DNA from: Orychophragmus violaceus
Lineage: Eukaryota; Streptophyta; Magnoliopsida; Brassicales; Brassicaceae
DNA: 64,000 nt
NCBI GenBank assembly: GCA_030180135.1
Contig: CM058230.1
Coordinates: forward strand, 99,626,439-99,690,438
Direction of reading: 5' to 3'
Positions 10,369 through 22,042 of the stretch are shown piece after piece. Position 1 is the first letter of the stretch. Each line of letters opens with the position of its first letter. The position numbers and the translations under genes are program-made. The notes below the pieces were generated by a model. That model was not told the DNA's origin and did no database searches. It saw only the letters and a program-made list of their open reading frames with translations.

Positions 10369-11301
10369 ATCATCTCTAATGTATTCCTCTATTTCTATTT
10401 CTAAAATAGAGGAACTCTATAATAAAGGTGGGTTTTGCTCCGATGTATTCCTCTATATTTTCTTCTAAAAAAGAATATTCTTTTATTTTATTAATTATAT
10501 CTTTTATTTTTAAAAATTGCAATTTAAACCATTTATTTTATTTATAAAATTATAATATTATTTAAATTAAATATGTACTATATAAAAAGTTATATTACAT
10601 CTTATAAAAATATAAAACATAGTAAATTTTTGTTTAACCATTAATATTAATGTATTTTTCTAAATATGAACATTCGCGTATCGGATCGGTTTGGGTCGTG
10701 TATTTCGGATTTTGGATATTTCGGATATGAATAAAATGATATCGATCGTGTAATATTATATTTCAAATAGAATTCAGATTGGTTCCAAATCGGATCCTGT
10801 GCAGATTCTATATTTTTATCTAAAAGTAATCATATAAATTCAGATATATTCGGATACTCGTCGAATCTCAATTATTATCGGATTTGATACCAAAATAAGA
10901 GTTTTTCGGATCGGTACCGATTCAGATCTTCGGATCCGGATAGAATGTCTAATCCTAATTTTTTCACAAATGATGTTTTCCTCAAACAAAATATATTTTG
11001 ATTTTTGAATATTTATTTTAAATATATACTTGTATTATTTATAATTTATTAATTATTATATTATTAGTTATTAGAAATATTAATTTTATTTGTTTTAGTC
11101 CTAAACAAAAGTATTTAAAAGTTGAAGGACTAATTTGTAAATTAAAAAGTTCACCTCTATTATAGGAAAAAATAGAGTTCCTCTATATATAGAGGAAAAA
11201 ATAGAGATCTCTATTTTAGAGGAAGAAATAGAAGTGGGTTGGAGTGAATTTTCCTCTAAAATAGCATTTAGAGTCAAATATAGAGGTGTGTTGGAGATGC
11301 C
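10369..11301. mobile_element. MITE-like inverted-repeat element (about 0.93 kb)
   Basis: The left end (ATCATCTCTAATGTATTCCT) and the reverse complement of the right end (GGCATCTCCAACACACCTCT) match imperfectly, and the arms continue with CTCTATTTTAGAGGA-type words on both sides. CTAAG flanks both ends (10364-10368 and 11302-11306), a possible 5-bp target duplication. No coding region. The centre (10660-10950) is rich in degenerate TCGGAT / GGATCGG words that look like a nested, older repeat. Confidence 0.6.
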
Positions 11302-11878
11302 CTAAGTCAGCGAGTTTCATAAACTACTTGAAAAAAAAAGCCAAAAGAAAAAACAATTTCCTATAACTAAAAGCCGGCAGATTAGAGAAACATCTCCGGA
11401 GAAAACCGAAACAACAAAAGCTAAAGCAAACCGATAATCAGATCAGAGGCTATACAAACAAAGACCAAAAAGTGAAACAAACATCGCGAACCGAAGGAGA
11501 AGAAGGTAATCACATCAAACGGCGAACTTTATCAAAAATGCAGAAATAACAGGAACTTATTATATTGCTCTCCGAGCCACAAATTAACCGCTAAAACCAA
11601 CCCATGAAGAAGAGAAGAGAAACTTATTTTACCTTACTATTTATGACCACAAGATGCTTAAAAGAGCATAAGCTCCAAATCCTTTGAAACGAGCCAGAGG
11701 AATTCTACCGCGAGGCAGAAAATAGAATTGGTCATAAGAGAGATCAAATAGTTGCTTCCAAATCAAAAAAAGCACACCTTCAGAACACGGGGCCAACACA
11801 GCCCAAACCAAAAGAGCACAACTACCATTGCAACACAATAGATCCAACTGAACCACCAATGACGGCGATGTTGGGAAT
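11302..11878. other. gene-like fragment left of the Copia element, unassigned
   Basis: Sequence with modest coding character on the minus strand (VLFLIWKQLFDLSYDQFYF near 11700-11780), but no recognised domain. Together with 14385-14520, which on the minus strand looks like a leader followed by ATGTCGCCGCCGGAGAG, it may be one minus-strand transcription unit split by the Copia insertion. Confidence 0.3.
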
Positions 11879-12003
11879 GTCCTGAAATCTATTGTACTTA
11901 CTCTAAGTGAAAGTCGTATTGTCGAGATGAGACAATCACATAACATTAGGTAGTCATAACGCTTTGCTAGCAGCCACTTATGATCAATGAGTTGAGAACT
12001 CAT

Positions 12004-12549
12004 TGTTAGTGTTATATGATCCTACAGGGTCACACACCTAAGCAAACTGGGCGTTAAAGACGAGGTTGATCATTAATGTAATGATCCAGTGAATGCATAT
12101 TTGATATGCATTCGATATCAATATTCTGGGGAAGTGTCGATCGATGCAGATAGTGCATCGATCGATGCAACTCGCGGATTAATCAGATTAATTCGGTTTA
12201 ATCGTTGGTTAATTCCGTTATGGTTTAAGTCGACATATATAAGATATATGGTCGACCTAAACTGTTTTCTAACCTAATTCACAGCCACCAGAACGAGATA
12301 GAAACCTCTCTAGAGATTAGATCTCTTACAGGCACTAACATCCCTCCTGTCCAGTTTGTGTGCGTGTGGATACCAGTAGGGGCACAGCGTTTGAGGTGCT
12401 TCGTGATCTCGATTATCTGCAAACCTTCCGCTGCTAATCACCAGGTAAATCTGAGATCCCATAGATTCAATTACATGAACCTTAGATCCTAGGCTCGGAA
12501 TTCAGACTAGGGTTGCTAATCCTGATTAGAACTGCTAGAAATTCCTTCA
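12004..12549 (+). repeat. Copia 5' LTR
   Basis: It starts TGTTAGTG and ends TTCA one base before the primer binding site. It contains GATCCTACAGGGTCACACAC (12018-12037), a sequence typical of plant Copia LTRs, and one paired TCGATCGA module (12137-12165). The right boundary is firm; the left one has the alternative noted for the element. Confidence 0.6.
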
Positions 12550-12550
12550 G

Positions 12551-12562
12551 TGGTATCAGAGC
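12551..12562 (+). other. primer binding site, tRNA-Met type
   Basis: TGGTATCAGAGC is complementary to the 3' end of initiator tRNA-Met and lies one base after the LTR end. It starts minus-strand DNA synthesis and sets the element's orientation as plus. Confidence 0.9.
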
Positions 12563-12701
12563 TTTAGGGTTCCATTGAATCTGTAGCATGTTGATTAGAT
12601 TAGTTGAATCTGAATCTGTGTATGGTTGATACAAACTTGCTAAAATTCGTTTTCATGAAAACCTAGTTTAGGGTTCTGTTCGAAAACGTTTTAGGGTCTT
12701 T

Positions 12702-12849
12702 TCGCATGGTGTCGATCGATGTCAATCCGGCATCGATCGACACAGGGCGAAAACCCGAATAAAATTTAGGGTTTTTCGCATGGTGTCGATCGATGCCAAT
12801 CCGGCATCGATCGACACAGGGCGAAAACCCGAATAAAACTTAGTTTTCG
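12702..12849 (+). repeat. 74-bp tandem duplication in the Copia leader
   Basis: Two nearly identical units start at 12702 and 12776 (TCGCATGGTGTCGATCGAT...). Each contains one complete pair of TCGATCGA octamers 21 bp apart. Confidence 0.9.
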
Positions 12850-13325
12850 CCTAGTGTCGATCGACACAAGTGTTGTGTCGGTCGACACAAACCTCGCGAG
12901 ATTGGTGAATCGGTTCAATTGGATTGGACCGGTTATCGAGCTTGGTTAATAATGGTCGAACACTGTGAATGGTTTAATTGCGATTGTTTTGATTAGGTTG
13001 GCATCGACCGATGCTAATGTAGCATCGATCGACGCTGACCGGTACTCAAAACCGGATCAATTGGATTGATCGGTTATCGCGGATTGCTTTTGGTTATCCT
13101 GCATCGATCGATACTATAGTAGTATCGGTCGACATCAGATTTGATGATTAGGTTATTGAACCTGAAATCACAGAACCGAAGCAAGATAAATCAATTAATT
13201 ATGAGAATTAAAACATAATAAAACTGAACGTTTTAAATGATTCCGTTCCTCAATCAAAATATCAAGTAATCCTTGATGTCTTTCCAATCTTGTCAACTGT
13301 CAAGACTCATTTCATTGTACGATAG

Positions 13326-13417
13326 GCTTGCAGTGCAAGGTATCAACAATTACATGAGTAAGGCAGGAAGTAATCGTGTAGATGGGCTTGCAGTGCAAGG
13401 CATCAACAATTACATGA
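13326..13417 (+). repeat. 60-bp-period direct repeat in the Copia leader
   Basis: GGCTTGCAGTGCAAGG followed by ATCAACAATTACATGA occurs near 13326-13357 and again near 13386-13417 with one substitution. Confidence 0.85.
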
Positions 13418-13701
13418 CTGAAGAGATTGGTTTACTTGACTGGGCCATCAAAATCGTTTTGGGCTCAGAGACATCAGGTGGATTGGGCATGAGATGTCAA
13501 TTCACAACCAAGAGTTATATTGGATATAACTAGCAAAGTTGTTGCTTACCTAGATAGCTAAATTTGGGTGATAGCCAGTGGCTCACTCAAGTTTAGTGAA
13601 GTATGGGTCTTGGATCATTATATTCATCTGAGGAAACATTGTTTGAATATAATGCGAGTTTTCTCATTTCTTGAACATCATAGCTAAACCTTTTCCTTTC
13701 T

Positions 13702-14382
13702 TTGTTCTCAGCTATGACTAACACTCATAATAACTCTTTCTCCCTGCGATCCGTCCTTGAGAAGGACAAGTTAAATGGATCGAATTTTCTCGAATGGTAT
13801 CGGAACTTGAGAATTGTTCTCAAGCAGGAGAAAAGGGACTATGTCCTGGAAACTGTTCTCCCTGAAAAACCGAGAGCCAATGCTGCACATGCAGAAAGGA
13901 GTGCTTGGGATAAGCATTCCAATGATGTGGTCGATGTGAATTGTCTCATGTTGGCTACCATGAACTCGGATTTGCAGAAGCTATACGAGAACGTGGAGTC
14001 GCCAGTGGAGATGATTACTAGCCTGAAAAGCATGTTTCAGGAGCAAGCACGAACTGAGAGATACCAGACGGTTAAATCTCTCATTGAATGCAAGCTACCA
14101 AAGGACAGTCCGGTCAGTCCTCATGTCATTAAGATGATGGGTTATATTGATAACCTGGGGAGACTGGATTGTCCCATTAGACAAGAGTTGGCTACTGACA
14201 TCATTCTGCAGTCACTGCCGTCAAGTTATGATCAGTTTGTTATGAACTATAACATGAACAACTTAACGAAGACGTTGACTGAACTGCATAGCATGCTCAA
14301 GACAGCTGAGCCTAATATCAAGAAGGGCACTCCTAATGTACTTATGGTACAAGGGGGTAAGAAGTTTAAGAAACATAAATAA
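13702..14382 (+). CDS. Copia gag (UBN2-type capsid) protein, truncated element
   Basis: The structural gag protein would form the cytoplasmic virus-like particle. The frame of 226 residues opens with MFSAMTNTHNNSF; the second Met (MTNTHNN, 13714) is an equally good start. The family pattern is clear: LNGSNFLEWYRNLRIVL near residue 25, W in the AWDKH segment, LMLATMNSDLQKLYE, then LPSSYDQFVMNYNMN near residue 170 and a lysine-rich end. Normally gag continues through a CCHC zinc knuckle into pol; here the frame stops at TAA after KKFKKHK, before any knuckle, at the point where the element is truncated. The frame itself is undamaged. Confidence 0.85.
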   Translation: MFSAMTNTHNNSFSLRSVLEKDKLNGSNFLEWYRNLRIVLKQEKRDYVLETVLPEKPRANAAHAERSAWDKHSNDVVDVNCLMLATMNSDLQKLYENVESPVEMITSLKSMFQEQARTERYQTVKSLIECKLPKDSPVSPHVIKMMGYIDNLGRLDCPIRQELATDIILQSLPSSYDQFVMNYNMNNLTKTLTELHSMLKTAEPNIKKGTPNVLMVQGGKKFKKHK

Positions 14383-14384
14383 TA

Positions 14385-14530
14385 AAAAGAGAGCCTCTCC
14401 GGCGGCGACATAACGAGCAGTCAACCGCCGGGGAAGAAGAGAATTCAACAAGAAAAGGAAACTCGGCGGCTCTTCGGACTCTGTGCCAGAGAGAGTTTTA
14501 GATTAGGGTGAACCCGGCTCGTTTTGTGCT
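14385..14530 (-). other. GC-rich gene-like fragment right of the Copia element
   Basis: On the minus strand this reads as a CT-rich leader followed by ATGTCGCCGCCGGAGAGGC. It resembles the composition of the 9.0-9.9 kb patch. No protein family is recognised. Confidence 0.3.
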
Positions 14531-15640
14531 TCTAAGTGATGATTTTCGTCCGTGGAAATAGTCTAACTCCCGTGATTTAATTAAAGTGTTAATTAATGTT
14601 TTTACATTAGAAAATATAGAATTCAAACTCCATAAAATATTATTTATTATCAATTATATAAATTAGTGGAGATATGCTTACAATCGATCTTCAATGTGAT
14701 GTAGATAAACCGGCAAATATGAATCTTTATAAAGTGAGTAGAACTTATAAGTGTAAATTTTCATAAGGCAAGTAGAACCATCAGATGTGTGGATTTCATA
14801 AGGCAATAAAATTATTTGTTTGTAAAATAATTCTCATATAAGAATAATAAATCAACTAAAAAAAAACGATCTAACCAAATATTTCTAATTATGAAATATA
14901 AGTTAGAACGAGATCTTAACAAATGTTTTTTTTGTACCTTTATGTCAGACCAAATCATTTCTATCACGTTTCCAGATTTTGAGTTAAACAAAGTCCATTG
15001 TGCTAATGCCCTTATCTGGATCTTCTCGGTTTCGAGGCTTTTGTCAATGTTTTCCGACAAAACATAATTTGAACGTCGTCTGCGCAGAAAATTCTTATCG
15101 GTCTCAACTAAATCTGTCATTTTAAAAATCTGGATCTATAGTCAAAGAGAATGATAAATAAGTTAAATATCGAATAATATTTGTAGTACTTCGGAAACCT
15201 AACGCATTAGCCCACACAATATGAATCTAAAGAATATTGTGTTTCAACTAATTTGGCATATTCTAGATTATAAGATTTTCCGTTAAGATTAGAAAATTAC
15301 TATATTCACTGCGGGAGAATACAATATTTGCAATCTATAATTTAGGGAAGAAGTTAAGATTATCTTTAATATTTAGGAAATAAGTATTATTGTTTTCTGT
15401 TTCCTCATAAGTAATCGTCCTAATCCGAATATTAACAAAAAGATATGCGTCTCAACTAAATTGTAATATTCGAGATTATAAGATATTGGATTACATAATA
15501 GAAATTTGCTATATATGATTGCGTCGTAATTTCCTAAAGTAATATTGTTTAGTACTCTCGATTGTTAATAATTAAGAAATTATAGTACGGATTTATTTAA
15601 TTTTAGAAAATAAGGAATTTACTTAGTCACAAACTCATGT
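14531..15640. other. AT-rich intergenic or Helitron-internal sequence, no gene seen
   Basis: No supportable reading frame. A stretch near 15333-15385 (AATCTATAATTTAGGGAAGA...) has a diverged partner near 17953-18006, so the Helitron-like segment may extend into this region. I could not find its CTRR end or terminal hairpin. Confidence 0.35.
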
Positions 15641-15649
15641 ACTTCCCTA

Positions 15650-16835
15650 GGTTGATCGTACCCAAAAATTAGCTATATTGTGAAGAATAAATAAAACAAT
15701 AGTACCAAACACAATACTAACACTAAATATAATAATGATACATGGATATGACACTAAATAAACACAATACTCGGCTAAATTCCATGATGTCCAATTCTTT
15801 TTAAACTCATTAATTTCAGAAAGAGCACCTTCCATAATAATCTGAACACAATCACCATCTGATGTTGCAATCCAATAATGGACACTATAACAATGAATAT
15901 GTTTAAAAATAAAGTGAATAATGGACACTATAACAATGGATATGAAACGTAAACAAACAATGTCTCTCAAACATACCGTTTCTAAAAATTAACTGAGCAA
16001 ACCTCAAGATGCAAACAATAATGTAGTCATCATTATCCTCAATAGATTTTTGAAACTCTTTAGCCTTGTCGCCATAGAGCTCACAAAGCAAGCGACACTT
16101 CCTATTAGATAAAAATTAATTACCAAATTTGTATACAAATACTTATACAAATATCTTTGATATTAGAACAGATAGAAACTAACCTAGCATCCACAAGATT
16201 AAAGGTTACGGGATCGCGAGACCAAGCAAGCAAATCATCCACTCGTCCAATTAAATCTATACAAATACAGAGAAAGAAAATAAAAAGGTTGCTCAATCCA
16301 AAAAAATACAATTGAAGATATAATATTATCACACATACCTACAGAATGAATATGATCGTGACTACCGGATTTTATATGCTGAAAATCGACAAAATCATAG
16401 AAACTGCTCGTGGTTATTGAAGGAATTTTCTCAACATAAGTTGTCCACTTCCACTTTATTTCGAATCGATGAGTTGTCGGTTTAAAATCTCCACCAGCAT
16501 GAATTAGGTCAAAATCAGAAACGATTATAGAAACTCCTTCAACCAAGACATCCAAGGATTGATCAATATACAGATTGCAATCTATAATGTCATGTATCTT
16601 AGTTCCCTGAAACATTATCTTAGAACTTTAGAACAACCAAAAACAATGAATATATAAAAATATATAATCTTATAATGATATATATAAGAAGTACCATTTC
16701 ATTGACCAATATTAAACCGATTGTTCGTTTAACACCCCAATTGATAACATATCTCCTCAAGATTTTAACATGAATTCTCCACTCACTAATGTTCGGATTC
16801 ATGGTAGACACACCAACAAACGTTGAAGCAGACAT
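15650..16835 (-). pseudogene. RPA1-like protein (DUF223 OB fold), first copy
   Basis: Single-stranded-DNA-binding protein of the replication factor A large-subunit type; plant Helitrons often carry such genes. The minus-strand start is ATG at 16835 (MSASTFVGV). Exon 1 (to 16695) reads EWRIHVKILRRY...TIGLILVNEM. Exon 2 (16606 to about 16338) reads GTKIHDIIDCNL, VLVEGVSIIVSDFDLI and PTTHRFEIKWKWTTYV. Exon 3 (about 16260-16180) has IDLIGRVDD, and exon 4 (about 16100-15975) LYGDKAKEFQ and IIVCILRFAQ. These follow the DUF223 order closely and the GT/AG edges fit. The part after exon 4 is poor (EINEFKK near 15810) and the later OB folds and zinc finger are missing, so it is probably a fragment. Confidence 0.7.
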
Positions 16836-17343
16836 CTTTACAATCTGCATAAAGATAAACAAAAACACCTAAACCTATGAACGAAAATATGAGAATATAT
16901 AACAACATTAATTCTCCATTATTTTTAAACGGGCTGTATCAACAATATGTGTTTTGGGCTTTGAGGATTTTTGGTGTTTATTTTAAGATGGGTTTTCGAT
17001 TTGTAAAGTAATAACTTAGTTGACCGAGAAGATAACTCTCTATTAAGAAGATTCATCTTCAGTTTTATTCTATTAAGAAGAATCCAGAAACAAAAGTAAA
17101 GGATTAGATGGACAGATAAAGTAGAAAAAATCATTTTGTTATTCCAATATGCTTGAGTAATGTAACAATAAAAGTATACAAATGTGAACTCAAAAGGACA
17201 TACAAAACAATATCTATTATAAAGGAAAAATCGTCTTGAATACTTGTGTTCTTCGTGCTTAATCTTCTTTCCGTGTGAAATGTAACAAACACTGATTGGT
17301 GAGTAGTTATCTAGCAAATAAAGATTAATGACAAATAAAGATT

Positions 17344-17703
17344 AGCCGATAGATACATATCATTTGGCTTCATATGAATCCAAGCTGTAAATTAATAAAA
17401 ACAAAATAATCATTACAATGTAAATTGTAAGAAATTAGTTACCTATCGTTTGGCTTGATATGTTACATACCTGCAAATGAATAAAAACCTCAAAACAAAA
17501 TAATAAGCATGTTAATGTGAAGTGATATAGTTACCTATCGTTTGGCTTGTTATGTTACATATCTACAAAATGATCAAAACCACATAATAAAATTATAAGC
17601 ATGGTAATAGAAAGTGAGAAAGTTACCTTATTTTTTAGCATGATATGTTTCATACCTACAAAATCATCAAAACCACAGAAACAAAATTAGAACAATAGAA
17701 ACG
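17344..17703 (-). repeat. 92-bp tandem repeat with micro-exon-like units
   Basis: Four imperfect copies start near 17344, 17437, 17529 and 17621. On the minus strand, three of them have a TTTG(T/C)AG acceptor, a 28-29-nt segment (like GTATGTAACATATCAAGCC...) and an AG|GTAACT donor. They lie upstream of the RPA-like start codon, in its probable leader. Confidence 0.75.
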
Positions 17704-18228
17704 ATACAAACAAAAGAATGCTTCGAGATGTGAATGATATGAGCCTGGTAGATGCTCTATTTATAAGGATCATCATTTTTAGAGTTGCACTTGGTTTTCG
17801 AAATCTTCTATTAGATGATTAGTATATTTTTGGGATATTTTTTTTTCAAGTTTGATAATTATTATCGATATTTATTAATTGCTAAATTTTATGTTCGACT
17901 TTAGTTTGAATTTGAAAAGTAAGGAAATAAAATATAAAAACAATATAAACTGTAATCTAAATTTATGGGAAAAAGTTAAGATTATATTTCGTAAGTTTAG
18001 GAAACCACATTTAATTTTATAAATTAGATTAATTCTCGAATTTTGGTTTTTTTAAATCAAAAAGTTTCCTAAAAAAATTTTGATTTATTTTTAATGTCAA
18101 AAATTCTCTCGACCAATCAAAACATTTCATTAAAGTCTTGTCATCAATGACATCATAGTTTTGATTGGCCAAGAATCATCCACCTAAGCGATTTCAATAA
18201 TTCGACTTCGCAAATAATATATAGTAGA

Positions 18229-19349
18229 TTATAAATACATGATGCCTAAAATATTTGTGAAATGTCTCGAAAGATCATGTATATCTTAAATTGTGATTTG
18301 TCTATAATATTTTGTTGATTTATTGGCGATTAATTTCAACCAGACAAGATGTTGCTTAATTAAATAGGTGGTGGACAAAAAAATGTATATGTCATTTTAT
18401 TATTTCAGAATAAAATTTAGATTTTAAAATTTTGAAAGAAGTAAATTAAATATTTTGTAAAAAGCTTGGATTATATATCAAACAAAATTTTCATGTTTTT
18501 AGCAATTCAGATGTTGTTGGAAATTTTAAACATTTTGGCATTTGTTTACTGACAGCTGTTTGATCTCTTTTGTGGACCGTATATATTTTGCCGACATGGC
18601 TTATAAAAAGCAACGTGTCACAGCATCATAGTCACCGGGTCGACTGTTTTGGAGCCTTCGTCGTTTTTATAAGAGTAGTCTCAATCTACAAGATATGATA
18701 TCTATTTTTAAAACGAGAAAGTAATTTTGAGCCAAAATTTTGTGTGTCAACAAAAAAGTGAATTTAATGAAAAAGATAGTAACGTAAAATAATGGTATAA
18801 AAAGTTCAAAAATATACAAATGGATTTAACTTTAGATTTAATTACCGTAAACTAAATGATCGATCCGCACGCATGTGGAGACATTATTCTGTTTATTTAT
18901 TAATTTATGTGTATTTTTTCGTTTAGTGTTAATACAAAATGTGATATAAGTATTTTTCTGTTGAGATAGTACAAGATTTAATCTATAATTTTATATGTAC
19001 ATCAGACTTTTTACATTCGGATGCATAAAATAATAATTATATACACATACGAATAATAATTATCCATTGTATGTATTGAAAAATTAACAGCCGTAGATAT
19101 ACAGTCGTAATTTTTTAGATTTATTTTTGGTTTCATATTTGTATATTAAGAATTTTCCGGGGTCATTTAAGGTGTCTCTTCTTCCACCAATGAATGTGCT
19201 CGGTGTGACTGGAATGTCGTGTCGCTTTAAATCAGGATTAGTAATTGTTGCGTCGCTTCGATAACCGTCCTTTCTTCCCCTAAAAATATAGCTTCTCCTT
19301 TCATCATTCTTCCCCATCCTCACTTCTTCCCTCTCCTTTGCTTCTACCA
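18229..19349. other. intergenic, no gene seen
   Basis: Mostly AT-rich. A short minus-strand frame at 19084-19350 is charged and low-complexity (KEREEVRMGKNDERR) and has no recognised homology, so I do not call it a gene. Confidence 0.45.
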
Positions 19350-20225
19350 AAACTTCGATTCATTTTCTCTATTTTATCTTCATCTCTTCCTTAAACAGGC
19401 TGACATGTTCTTCGTTTTTCTTGTGTTCGGATTTGTGTCGACCTCCGGGGTCATGCCTGATCGATCTTGTCGATGAACTTATACTCTTTTTTCTAAAGGG
19501 TAACTCGTCGATACATGGATTTGTGTCGATGGTTGCTTCCGTTTGTCGCCCTTCCCAACTTAAAGTCGGCGCTCAAATCCTTCATTTGGACCAATCTGAT
19601 ACGTCGTTAATTTCAGTAACATGCTCTGGTCTGCTATTTCCAGGATCAGTTTCTTTCCGCGTAAGTTACTTCATTCTTTTTATTTTTCGTATCAGATGTT
19701 TTTGTTATTTGTTCCCTTGATATTTTTTGATTTCAGAGCAACTGATTGTACATCGGAGTGGACCCGTCCAGGAAGACGTGGAAAATATTGCTCTTTTGAG
19801 CAAGCTGTTTAGCGGAGCTCAGTTGGTGGCGAGATGGCCGTTTTGGAATGGTTAGGCGGGCGCTTCAGAATATTTTTTACCCTAAGAAGATCCTCCGCCC
19901 GGTCTTGATTTCATCACGGTTCCTATATTACTATCAGGGATGAGCCTTGCGAGTGACGGACTACGAAATTGTTTTCCAATAAAGATAACTCGGCGGCGAG
20001 ATAACTGTTTGATATCGATTCCTTTGGGTTCCTTTATATTGAGGAGTACATTGGTTCCGGTATTGATTTCATAACAATTTATATCTCACCGCCGGCCTTG
20101 CTGGGAGATGACGATGTAATCGTCTGTCGAAAATGGGTCGGTTCGGTTTCCAGCGGAAAGAAACCGATTTTACAACTCAAGCTTCGGCTTGGACAAAATT
20201 GTCTTTCAAAAAATTAGTTTAGCTC
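19350..20225 (+). other. gene-like region, unassigned
   Basis: A stretch of near-even base composition between AT-rich flanks. The plus strand has a plausible leader (19351-19405), a frame at 19421-19720 (GNSSIHGFVSMVASVCRPSQ), a possible GTAAGT donor at 19661 followed by an AG acceptor near 19737, and further open patches such as YIEEYIGSGIDFITIYISPP near 20040. GGT-TTGATTTCAT-AC occurs twice (about 19902 and 20059). No domain is recognised. It may be an expressed-gene fragment captured by a transposon. Confidence 0.3.
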
Positions 20226-20684
20226 CATTTTTTTTTGTAGTTCGACTTTTAATATCAATTTTTTGAGGATAAATAAAACTAAGGACTTTTCTTTATAAAT
20301 TATTTTAGCTCTATATTGTTATTATTTACTTCTTTTGATTTTATGCCTTAGGATTGAAATCACAATAGATAAGAATATTCTAAACAAACTGCCTAACTTG
20401 CTTAACAAATAATTCGAGCAATATATAAGAATATTCTAAACAAAATATAAAATTCAGAATATTAAATATTCTTGCTAATAATTACTCTTTTCATTCCTTA
20501 AACATCGATATCTTGATGATCTATAAAAATTCTAGACCGATGAGCTTGTTCACATGTGTACTCACCTAAGCACAAATGTCAGAATATATAAACCGAGTTA
20601 TGGAGATTTGTATAATTTGTTATATAAGTTGTTATTTAATAATAATTATTATACTAATGAATTGAGTAATTACCTTTATGCAAA
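20226..20684. other. AT-rich, no gene seen
   Basis: No reading frame, element end or repeat array recognised. Confidence 0.5.
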
Positions 20685-21567
20685 TCCAGAAGCCCAAATT
20701 ATATGACACACATTATTGGTAAAACATGGTTACAGTTAGCCCCAGTAATTGAAAAATCGGTAGCAAAATCACATGTATAAATATCAGTCAGTTTGCAATG
20801 TAATATATCACCACTGCAATCACAGTCATAATATTAACATTAGAATATAATAGACAATGAACTAATCAAAATGTTATATACCTAGAAACATAACAAATAG
20901 AGATATATATATATATATCTAACATGTTATCCATCAAATCAAAATGAATATTTTTCCAACTACACAGTGCTGAGTCAAGGTACCATGTTTGCAGAATACC
21001 AACATTAATAACTCTTTCAAAGACGTCTAACCCAAAAAATATAAAAATTATTTTATAATTTGGTACGAATTAATAAAATAATGATATTTTGTAAAAATAA
21101 AATTTGAAAACAACCTTAACAAGACTTGTCTTAATTTTGTGTTCGCCCTGAAAATTTTACTGAATGGGACAAAACTCCAAAGCGATGTTTCCTCAGTAAA
21201 CAAAATTTCTCGAGGATGAGGTGTTTCGCGAATATGACTCATACATTAACGAACTTTAAACATTTCAATGCTTACTGTATTATCTTCAACAATCATACTC
21301 ATCGAAGATGGTTGCCATAATCTCTGTGGAATTATTGCATGAATTTTAGAACCCTGCGAGGAAATTTAATAAGAATAAAGAGACGTAAAACAAATATAGT
21401 TTGCGCTGAATTTTAATAATTGAATATAGATTAATTTACGAAAATTGAACACTAACCCGTTCGTCTACCAATATGAGATCGATCATTGAAAGTAATCGGG
21501 AAATTAACTTGTTCCACTTTCTAAGAATTCGAGTTTTGATTCGCCATGTCACAAAAACACTGTAAAT
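20685..21567 (-). pseudogene. RPA1-like protein (DUF223 OB fold), second copy
   Basis: Four minus-strand blocks follow the same domain order as the gene at 15.6-16.8 kb. About 21565-21455 reads TWRIKTRILRKWNKL and MIDLILVDE. About 21356-21100 reads GSKIHAIIPQRLW, then a frame break before LFTEETSLWSFVPFSKIFR. About 21030-20930 reads LDVFERVINVG and WKNIHFDLMDNML. About 20818-20690 reads GDILHCKLTDIY. Stops and frame breaks occur (for example inside the second and fourth blocks), and no start codon or later domains are seen. A decayed ssDNA-binding gene from a Helitron, more damaged than the first copy. Confidence 0.65.
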
Positions 21568-22042
21568 CTAAAATATTTGTTAATTTTCTGTTATTAAGAA
21601 CATTGTAGGTCTATGATATCATAGTTGTGATTTTCAACTTACAACTTATTTATATGTATAGATTTTCCGTTGCGTTAAATCTAGGTTAGTAATATAAAAT
21701 ATTAATATATTATCGAATATTTACTCATTATAAGAAAATATTTTGTTGTTTATCAATGCATATATAAGAGAATATATCTGATATAGAAAAGTTAGTTGAG
21801 AACTTTCGGAAACTTATTTTAATAAATATTAGTTTATCCGAATCTCCATTTAGATTTAGTTCCATATAACATGAAATATTTTTGGAGATGTTAATAGTTA
21901 AGAGAGTTTGAAATTTATTTTTATATTTAAAGTGATTCATTTTATCTAAAAATTTACATGTTACATTTTTCAGTTACATATATTTTATGTATTATAACAA
22001 AGGAATATGTGAAAGCTATCTAAATATATATCAGAATACAAT
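21568..22042. other. AT-rich, no gene seen
   Basis: No supportable gene or element end. This is the sequence into which the CACTA terminus at 22043 inserted. Confidence 0.45.

Larger units (their letters stand above)
12004..14384 (+). mobile_element. Copia-type LTR retrotransposon, 5' part only
   Basis: A 5' LTR, a tRNA-Met primer binding site, a long leader and a gag reading frame are present in order on the plus strand. Protease, integrase, reverse transcriptase and the 3' LTR are absent: sequence changes abruptly to a GC-rich gene-like fragment right after the gag stop. The copy is therefore dead. Its left end could instead be TGTCCTGAAATC at 11879, so the start is uncertain. Confidence 0.7.
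15640..18228 (-). mobile_element. Helitron-like segment with 5' terminus on the minus strand
   Basis: Reading the minus strand from 18228, the sequence begins TCTACTATATATTATTTGCG AAGTCG, matching the 5' end shape of Arabidopsis-type Helitrons, with an A just outside (A|TC), as expected for insertion between A and T. Downstream come a leader with a 92-bp repeat and an RPA-like gene, typical Helitron cargo. The 3' end (hairpin plus CTRR) was not found, so the left limit is arbitrary. Confidence 0.55.

Noticed and set aside
11641..12003. 120-residue minus-strand protein ending at the Copia LTR
   Set aside because: It would start inside or next to the LTR and has no recognised domain; kept only as part of an unassigned fragment.
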